Shown here one piece after another: positions 58,260-64,000 of a DNA stretch of 64,000 nucleotides. The notes below the pieces were generated by a model that ran no database searches, had not been told where the DNA came from, and was given only the letters and a program-made list of their open reading frames with translations. Source of the DNA: RGIG2945 sp045540355. GTDB lineage: Bacteria; Bacillota; Clostridia; Oscillospirales; Acutalibacteraceae. A program made the translations under genes and the position numbers. The stretch is from NCBI GenBank assembly GCA_045540355.1, contig JAZQHB010000042.1, positions 13,955 to 77,954 of the forward strand. The letters are read 5' to 3'. Position 1 is the first letter of the stretch. Every line of letters starts with the position of its first letter.

Positions 58260-60450
58260 GAAAGAAATGGAAGTCATAAGAGGAGTTGTTGAAAGAATAT
58301 CCTTTCATAATTCCGAAAACGGCTTTACTGTATTGGAGGTAAAGTGTGACGGCGAGCTTTTGACCGCAGTCGGCATTATAAGCGATATTGCCGAGGGAGA
58401 GAGCATAGAAGCAACAGGCTACCGTGACACACATACCAGATACGGACAGCAATTCAAAATTGAATCTTACGAACGAACCTTGCCTGAAACCGCAGACGAG
58501 ATATACAAGTATCTTGCGTCGGGCGTAATTAAGGGTATAGGTCCCTCAACTGCAGAAAAAATCGTCAATATGTTTGGTGCAAGAACCTTTGAGGTTATGG
58601 AAAATGAGCCCGATGAGCTTGCAAGAATAAAGGGTATATCAAAGGACAAAGCCGAGCAGATAAGTAAAGTGTTTAAAGAACAGCACGCAATCCGAGAAAT
58701 AATGATTGAACTGAGCCGTTATTCAATGACGACTCAGGAAATCATAAAAGCATACAAAGCATACGGTGAACGGGCGGTGCAGATTATCGAGGAAAATCCC
58801 TACGAACTCTGCGAAACCGTGTCGGGTATAGGTTTTGACAGAGCCGAAGCAATAGCTGAAAGATTACCGAATCCGCCGAGTTCACAATACAGAATCCGTG
58901 CAGGTATTTTATATGTAATAGAGCATAATTTATCAAACGGACACACCTGCATACCTCGTGACAAACTGCTGAAGCCTTGTGCCGATATGCTCGAAACGAA
59001 CGAAGATACAATAGATATAATGATAGACGAGCTTGCACAGCAACAGATGCTCGTTCGTGAAGACTTCTCAGGCAGAGAATTTTTATATTTACCGCAGATG
59101 CATGAAGCCGAAGGCAGTTCAGCGGTCCGACTTAAAGTGATGACGGAGTATCCGCCGTTCGGTTGCGGTCCGAATATCTACGCGATTGAAAAGGTTGAAC
59201 GAGAGCTTGGGATTGAATACGAAGAAAATCAAAGACGAGCGATCGAAATCGCCCAGGAAAAAGGTCTGCTGATACTCACAGGCGGACCGGGTACAGGTAA
59301 AACTACAACAATCCGCGGAATAATGCAATTATATGAAGATAACGGAGTGAAGGTAGTCCTTGCCGCACCGACGGGCAGAGCCGCAAAGCGAATGTCTGAA
59401 GTGACGGGCAAAGAAGCCGTAACAATACACAGACTTCTTGAAGCGGAGTTTGACGATAACGATAAAGTTCGTTTCCGCAGAAACAAAAAGAATATGCTTG
59501 AAATAGATGCTTTGATAGTGGACGAGCTCTCGATGGTTGATGCAAAATTATTTGCAAGCCTGATTGAAGCCGTACCGCTCGGAGCAAGACTTATAATGGT
59601 TGGCGACAGCAATCAGCTACCCGCAGTCGGTGCAGGCAATGTTTTGCAGGATATGATACTTGCAGATGCGGTGCCCGTAGTTGAATTGAAAGAGGTATTC
59701 CGTCAGGCAATGGAAAGTCTGATAGTCAAAAATGCTCATCTGATAGTCGAGGGTGAAAAACCGATATTGAATGTAGTCAACAACGACTTTTTCTTCATGA
59801 GAGCAAGAAGCGGTCTTGAGGTTACAAGGACAATTTCTCAGCTTTGTTCAACACGACTTCCCAATGCGTACAACTATGACCCTTACAGAGATATTCAGGT
59901 AATCTGTCCTATGCGAATAGGCGAAACGGGCAGTATCAATATGAATAAGATTCTGCAGTCGGTTCTCAATCCTCAGGACGATTTCAAAATTGAAGCCAAA
60001 ATCGGAAACAAGCTTTTCCGTGAAGGCGACAAGGTAATGCAGACAAAAAACAATTATGATATTGTATGGGTGCGAGATGATGAAGAAAGCCAAGGTATAT
60101 ACAACGGCGATATTGGCGTCATAACCGAAATTGACGAGAGAAGTCAGGAAATCACCGTTGACTTTGATGATAAAACCGCGGTTTACGGTTTTGAGGGTGC
60201 GGACGAGCTTGAATTAGCCTATGCCGTTACCGTACATAAAAGTCAGGGCAACGAGTTTGAAGCGGTGATTATGCCGGTATGGGGTACACCTGAGCCGTTG
60301 ATGTATAGGAATTTACTTTACACCGGAGTAACGAGAGCAAAGAACAAAATAATTTTAGTCGGCAATGAAGCCGAAGTATACAGAATGGTAGAAAATGACA
60401 AGAAAACAAAACGCTTTACAGGCTTTTACGAAATGCTGAAAGGAAACTGA
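58252..60450 (+). CDS. recD2: RecD2-type SF1 helicase
   Basis: A 5'-3' DNA helicase not tied to RecBC. The N-terminal OB-like and helix-hairpin-helix region (GVIKGIGPSTAEKIVNMFG, about 95-115; GIGFDRAEAIAERL, about 193) precedes the SF1 core, with Walker A LTGGPGTGKTTTIRGI (about 343), DELSMVDAKLF (motif II), VGDSNQLPAVGAGNVL (motif III) and VHKSQGNEFEAVI (motif V, about 664). Length of 732 aa is normal. Likely roles are replication and repair support. Confidence 0.95.
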   Translation: MSEKEMEVIRGVVERISFHNSENGFTVLEVKCDGELLTAVGIISDIAEGESIEATGYRDTHTRYGQQFKIESYERTLPETADEIYKYLASGVIKGIGPSTAEKIVNMFGARTFEVMENEPDELARIKGISKDKAEQISKVFKEQHAIREIMIELSRYSMTTQEIIKAYKAYGERAVQIIEENPYELCETVSGIGFDRAEAIAERLPNPPSSQYRIRAGILYVIEHNLSNGHTCIPRDKLLKPCADMLETNEDTIDIMIDELAQQQMLVREDFSGREFLYLPQMHEAEGSSAVRLKVMTEYPPFGCGPNIYAIEKVERELGIEYEENQRRAIEIAQEKGLLILTGGPGTGKTTTIRGIMQLYEDNGVKVVLAAPTGRAAKRMSEVTGKEAVTIHRLLEAEFDDNDKVRFRRNKKNMLEIDALIVDELSMVDAKLFASLIEAVPLGARLIMVGDSNQLPAVGAGNVLQDMILADAVPVVELKEVFRQAMESLIVKNAHLIVEGEKPILNVVNNDFFFMRARSGLEVTRTISQLCSTRLPNAYNYDPYRDIQVICPMRIGETGSINMNKILQSVLNPQDDFKIEAKIGNKLFREGDKVMQTKNNYDIVWVRDDEESQGIYNGDIGVITEIDERSQEITVDFDDKTAVYGFEGADELELAYAVTVHKSQGNEFEAVIMPVWGTPEPLMYRNLLYTGVTRAKNKIILVGNEAEVYRMVENDKKTKRFTGFYEMLKGN

Positions 60451-60464
60451 AAAGGAGGTAAGCT

Positions 60465-61508
60465 ATGGTCGGAGTAAACATAGGGGTTGACTTAGGTACA
60501 ACATCTGTAATGGTATATGAAGAAGGCAAGGGAATAGTAATGTCGGAAGCTTCGACACTTGCTTACAGTACCGAAACAAAAAAGATATTAGCAATCGGCT
60601 CAAAAGCATATAATATGATAGGCAGAGCACCGGACTCAATCAAAGTGGTAAGACCCTTGAAAGACGGAGTGGTGTCTGACTTTACAGCAACAAGACAGCT
60701 GCTCGGAAGCTTTTTACAAAAGATATGTAAAAACAGAGTATTTAAGCCTAACATAGTAATCTGTGTTCCGTCGGGAATAACTAATCTCGAAAAACGCACT
60801 ATTATGGATTTGATAACCTCGGCGGGTGCGGCAAAGGCTTGTATGATAGAAGAACCTTTAGCTGCAGCAATCGGAGCAGGAGTTGACACTAATGATATCC
60901 GAGGCAGAATGGTTGTTGATATAGGCGGAGGTACAACCGATATAGCTGTTGTGACAAAGGGTGCAATATCAGTATCCAAATCAATCAAAGTTGCGGGAAA
61001 CTCCTTTGACAGAGCCATTATGCGTCAGATAAAACGAGAAAGAGATATCGTAATCGGTGAATTGACTGCCGAGGATATAAAAAAGAGAGTTGGCTTTGCA
61101 ACTCTCGGTAACGAGGAAATCGGAATATCCGCAAAGGGTAAAGAGTTTCTGACGGGTATGCCGGTTAACTTTGAAGTAACATCGACGGAAATTTTTCTTG
61201 CAATCAGAGAAAGTCTTGAGCAGATAGTCGAAGCGATAAGATCGGTTTTTGAAATGACCTTGCCTGAGCTGACGGCAGACATATTTGATACCGGCATCAT
61301 TGTAACAGGTGAATCTGCAAAGCTTCGCGGAATAGACACATACCTTGAAAAACGCCTCGGAGTAAAAACGGTAATAGCAGATGACCCTAAGAATTGTGTA
61401 ATTAAGGGTACGGGCATAGTATTGAAAAGCCCTGAAAAAATGGTCAATTTCCATTTCAAGAGCAGGGATGATATGAGATTTTCTGGAGGAATAGCTAATG
61501 GATTATGA
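60465..61508 (+). CDS. mreB: MreB-like rod-shape protein
   Basis: An actin-family protein with phosphate motifs GVNIGVDLGTTSVMVY and VVDIGGGTTDIAVVTKG, and the adenosine motif IIVTGESAKLRGID, plus CVPSGITNLEKRTI. It forms filaments that guide wall synthesis. At 347 aa it is full length. It stands alone, apart from mreCD, which suggests an Mbl/MreBH-type extra copy. It has GGAGG at the start and overlaps the DUF4364 gene at its end by 11 bases. Confidence 0.93.
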   Translation: MVGVNIGVDLGTTSVMVYEEGKGIVMSEASTLAYSTETKKILAIGSKAYNMIGRAPDSIKVVRPLKDGVVSDFTATRQLLGSFLQKICKNRVFKPNIVICVPSGITNLEKRTIMDLITSAGAAKACMIEEPLAAAIGAGVDTNDIRGRMVVDIGGGTTDIAVVTKGAISVSKSIKVAGNSFDRAIMRQIKRERDIVIGELTAEDIKKRVGFATLGNEEIGISAKGKEFLTGMPVNFEVTSTEIFLAIRESLEQIVEAIRSVFEMTLPELTADIFDTGIIVTGESAKLRGIDTYLEKRLGVKTVIADDPKNCVIKGTGIVLKSPEKMVNFHFKSRDDMRFSGGIANGL

Positions 61509-62058
61509 GTATTATGATGTTTTTGACGAGGGCGTAGCACCCGGCGGACTTAAAAACAGAGCAGATATAAAATTATTGGTATGCTATATAATAAACAATG
61601 TTGACAGACCGATAACCAAAACACAAATAAATGAAGTAATGCTTCAACAGAGCCTTGCGAATTATTTTGAAGTTAATCAGGCAATATCGGAATTACTTGA
61701 AGACGGAAATATAACCTCTGAGCTTGAGGGTGAAGACGAAATCTTGCAGACAACCGAAAAAGGCAGAAATGCATCGGAAATTTTGCAAAAGGATATTCCC
61801 TTGACTGTCAGAGAAAAAGCAATCAATACAGCAACAAGAATATTGCTTCGTGCAAGACGGGAAAGCGAGAATAAAATCGAAATAAAAAAACTTGAAGTAG
61901 GCTACAATGTAACCTTTACAATCCTTGAAAAGGAAGACGAGCTGATGAAGCTTCAATTATATGTTGCGGATTCAGAACAAGCGGCACAAATCAAAGAACG
62001 CTTCCTTGAAGACCCGGCAGCACTGTATTCTGTAATAATCTCAACCTTGACGGCATAA
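61498..62058 (+). CDS. DUF4364 family protein (winged-helix-like)
   Basis: A 186-aa protein. The N-terminal half contains a probable winged helix (DIKLLVCYIINNVDRPITKT, then LQQSLANYFEVNQAISELLE and a beta hairpin with LQTTEKGRNA). The C-terminal half is a mixed domain. Such DUF4364 genes occur next to mreB/mbl in Clostridia. A regulatory role is suggested by the fold. The ATG at 61498 has TGGAGG upstream. Confidence 0.85.
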   Translation: MDYEYYDVFDEGVAPGGLKNRADIKLLVCYIINNVDRPITKTQINEVMLQQSLANYFEVNQAISELLEDGNITSELEGEDEILQTTEKGRNASEILQKDIPLTVREKAINTATRILLRARRESENKIEIKKLEVGYNVTFTILEKEDELMKLQLYVADSEQAAQIKERFLEDPAALYSVIISTLTA

Positions 62059-62060
62059 TT

Positions 62061-62087
62061 AAAAGCGCCCTGTGTGGGTGCTTTTTT
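62061..62087 (+). terminator. Terminator after DUF4364 gene
   Basis: Short stem AAAAGCGCCC/GGGTGCTTTT with TGTGT loop and T-tract continuing TTCATTT. Confidence 0.75.
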
Positions 62088-62276
62088 CATTTGGTGGGGC
62101 AAAAATTATTTCGTCGTATTATATTATTTTTATAAATTTCTATTTAAATTACGAAAAAACTGTTTAAATCAACAAGGTAGTTGCCAATATGTGGAAACTA
62201 ACTTGCTTTTTGTGCAAAATATGCAATATGATATAAAAAAATATGTTTCGTTTGTAAGAAAAAGCAAAATACCCCC

Positions 62277-62306
62277 TTGACAAATGTTGCTAAGATTTGT
62301 TACAAT
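62277..62306 (+). promoter_or_regulatory. Promoter of the large beta-helix gene
   Basis: TTGACA at 62277-62282, 18-base spacer, TACAAT at 62301-62306. The rest of the 62088-62276 gap is AT-rich, and I see no gene in it. Confidence 0.7.
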
Positions 62307-62356
62307 GACTCTGTACCAAGGTCATGGTGCGAAAAAATATTAGGAGGTTTTACTAA

Positions 62357-64000
62357 ATGAAGATGACCAAGAAAATCTTAGCAGTCGTAATGGCTATCGC
62401 AATGCTTCTTTGCATGGCTCCCATTACACTAGCTGCTGAAGGCAATGTTGCTAAAGACAAAAACGGCGTCGAATATGCAACTCTTGCTGAAGCAGTAGCA
62501 AACGGCACAAGCCCCATTACTCTCCTCAGAGATGCTGAGGGCGCAGGCGTTGTAATCAACAGATCAATCACAATTGATTTCGCTGGTTACACATACACAT
62601 TCACAGAAGGTGTTGGCTCAACAGGTACAGAATCAAACGGTTTCCAGATTCTTGCCGGTAGCTATGCAAATCTCAAGAATGGTACATTGAATGTAGCAGC
62701 TGAATCAGCTGACAAGTTCTACACACTCATTCAGACTTATGCAGGCATGACCATAACCGACATGACATTGGACGGAACTAACTTAGATAAGTGGTCCAAG
62801 ACAGACGGCGATTCTTATGTATTGTCAGTCAACAGCGGTGAAATTAAAATCGCGGGCAATACAAACATTATCGCTAACAACGACGGTAACAAAGCTTATG
62901 CATTTGACTCTTGCAAGTATGCTTCTTATGAGGCTCCCTTTGTAAAAGTTGACACAACAGGCACAATCAGCGGTATCGTTGAAATCACAGGCGGTGACCT
63001 TGAAGTTGAAGCAGGTACATTCGTATCTGATACAGACTGCTTCTATATGACATCAGGTTATCTCTGGCTTGGTGAAGATGTAACAGTTACAGCAGGCGAA
63101 TGTGGTGTTTACCTCAGAGGCGGCGAACTCCACACTTATGCTGACATCACAACAACAGGCAGCTACGGTGCTATCCAGGGTAACGGCAACTATGCAGGTG
63201 ATGTTTATGTTCATGGCGGATCAATAACATCTGAAAACGATCTCGGTATTTATTTCCCGCAGAACGGCTTACTTTGCATCTATGACGGTACAATCACAGG
63301 TACAACAGCTGTTTATGCAAAACAGGGCCAGATCTTTGTTAACGGCGGTACTCTCGTTGCTACAGGCGAAGCAAAAGATTTCGTAACTAACGGTAACGGT
63401 GCTGACGCAACAGGTGATGCACTTGTAATCGAAACAGGTCACTACGGTAACCTTTATGCACAGGTTGACGGCGGTACATTCGTATCTGAAAACGCATCAG
63501 CTATCGCTTCTTATGCTGAAAACGAAAACTACACAGCTCGTACAGCTTTCGTTAACAACGCTGTAATCAATGGTAACATTGACACAGCTCTCTTAGCTGA
63601 AGATGCAACTGTAGAATTTGTTAAAGTTGCAACAGTTAACGGTGTTGCTTACGAAACACTCGCAGAAGCAGTTGCAGCAGCAGAACCCGGTGCAACAGTA
63701 ACACTTCTTGCTGATGCAACAGGTGCAGCTCTCAAGATCGACAAAGACATCACAATCGACTTTGGCGGCAACACATACACAATCACAAATCCTGCAGTAG
63801 GTTCTACAGGTACAACAACACTCGGCATGCAGCTCCTCAAGGATAACGACATCGTTCTCAAGAACGGTAAACTTGAAGTAGCAGCAGAGAGTGCAACAGA
63901 TTTCGCAATGCTCATCCAGAACTATGCAAACCTTACAGTTACAGACATGGTTCTCGACGGTACAAACCTTGACAGACATACTATCAAGGATTATGACTAT
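62357..64000 (+). CDS. Large secreted beta-helix-like repeat protein (3' partial)
   Basis: The frame is open from ATG 62357 (after TAGGAGG) to the window end, at least 548 codons. Signal peptide (about 1-26, KKILAVVMAIAMLLCMAPITLAA). The mature part has Gly/Thr/Asn-rich short strands typical of a right-handed beta helix (ITGGDLEVEAGTFVS, VYVHGGSITSEND, IFVNGGTLVATGE). A unit starting NGV-x-Y-x-TLAEAV occurs at 62462 and again at 63638, 392 codons later, with the same order of motifs through DGTNLD. Such proteins are adhesins or polysaccharide-acting surface proteins. Function cannot be told, and the C-terminus with any anchor is outside the window. Confidence 0.8.
   Translation, partial: MKMTKKILAVVMAIAMLLCMAPITLAAEGNVAKDKNGVEYATLAEAVANGTSPITLLRDAEGAGVVINRSITIDFAGYTYTFTEGVGSTGTESNGFQILAGSYANLKNGTLNVAAESADKFYTLIQTYAGMTITDMTLDGTNLDKWSKTDGDSYVLSVNSGEIKIAGNTNIIANNDGNKAYAFDSCKYASYEAPFVKVDTTGTISGIVEITGGDLEVEAGTFVSDTDCFYMTSGYLWLGEDVTVTAGECGVYLRGGELHTYADITTTGSYGAIQGNGNYAGDVYVHGGSITSENDLGIYFPQNGLLCIYDGTITGTTAVYAKQGQIFVNGGTLVATGEAKDFVTNGNGADATGDALVIETGHYGNLYAQVDGGTFVSENASAIASYAENENYTARTAFVNNAVINGNIDTALLAEDATVEFVKVATVNGVAYETLAEAVAAAEPGATVTLLADATGAALKIDKDITIDFGGNTYTITNPAVGSTGTTTLGMQLLKDNDIVLKNGKLEVAAESATDFAMLIQNYANLTVTDMVLDGTNLDRHTIKDYDY
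62462..64000 (+). repeat. Long direct repeat within the beta-helix gene (period about 1176 bp)
   Basis: The segment 62462 to about 62818 (NGVEYATLAEAV ... VAAESA ... TDMTLDGTNLD) is matched by 63638 to 64000 (NGVAYETLAEAV ... VAAESA ... TDMVLDGTNLD). The second copy is still running at the window edge. Confidence 0.75.

Noticed and set aside
63593..63979. 128-codon Cys-rich minus-strand frame
   Set aside because: It is the antisense of Gly/Thr/Ala-rich codons of the beta-helix gene; the Cys content is an artefact and no ribosome site is present.
1..64000. CRISPR array, prophage, insertion sequence or tRNA genes
   Set aside because: No regularly spaced repeats of 24-40 bp, no transposase, integrase or phage genes, and no cloverleaf with a GTTCGAATC-type arm were seen. 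A GGTTCGATTCC word at about 23336 is inside the LCP gene.

Overview
The window is a 64 kb chromosomal segment of a low-to-moderate GC, endospore-forming Firmicute of class Clostridia. It most resembles gut Oscillospiraceae/Ruminococcaceae-type genomes (inferred from gene content and style, not from a search). Supporting evidence is a PolC-type replicative polymerase, sigma-K with the SpoIVFA/SpoIVFB processing pair, consensus sigma-A promoters with AGGAGG ribosome binding sites, a GTP-type PEP carboxykinase, and Thr/Glu-rich extracytoplasmic linkers. Most of the window is ordinary core chromosome. I saw no phage, transposase, CRISPR array or tRNA gene.

Layout. 1-5.9 kb: site-2 protease RseP (cut at its 5' end), IspG, and a PolC that appears to lack its built-in proofreading exonuclease domain. 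5.9-12.1 kb: histidine operon hisZGDCBAIE, without hisH and hisF, behind a promoter overlapped by a 32-bp dyad. 12.1-14.7 kb: a small accessory island with a structured ncRNA candidate followed by a 29-codon hydrophobic ORF (minus strand), an MNT/HEPN toxin-antitoxin pair, and a Cys-rich lipoprotein divergent from an XRE regulator with paired operators. 14.8-22 kb (minus strand): proS, acpP, pckG, tsaD, rimI, nagA and RNase P RNA. 22-31 kb: an LCP cell-wall ligase, a ribbon-helix-helix repressor divergent from a SLOG-family gene abutting sigK, an FMN riboswitch with ribU, metK, spoIVFA/spoIVFB, and the TIGR03960/TIGR03936 radical-SAM pair. 31-37.5 kb: rplS, two signal peptidases, rbgA, rnhB, yraN, thrC, a DUF1540 mini-gene and a phosphoesterase. 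37.5-41.5 kb: tig-clpP-clpX and ppa. 41.5-50.7 kb: surface and wall proteins (Big2/DUF4474; a CHAP/SH3/Big/C-type-lectin protein; an amidase), with an alcohol dehydrogenase, HtrA and a Nudix enzyme. 50.7-54.5 kb: rpmG-secE-nusG-rplKAJL with L1- and L10-type RNA control sites. 54.5-64 kb: a repeat-rich secreted protein, a cobalamin riboswitch driving a DUF4430 lipoprotein plus ECF S-component, recD2, an MreB-like protein with DUF4364, and the start of a large beta-helix-like secreted protein running off the window.

How the genes work together. Sigma-K and its likely processing protease SpoIVFB lie 3.7 kb apart. Vitamin uptake is under two riboswitches (FMN to RibU; cobalamin to the DUF4430/ECF pair). 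Translation and secretion are represented by ribosomal proteins, SecE, two signal peptidases, trigger factor, ClpXP and HtrA. The most interesting items are the exonuclease-less PolC, the promoter/ncRNA/terminator/mini-ORF unit at 12.16-12.45 kb, a dispersed repeat whose stem covaries among three copies, and the RHH-SLOG-sigK locus.
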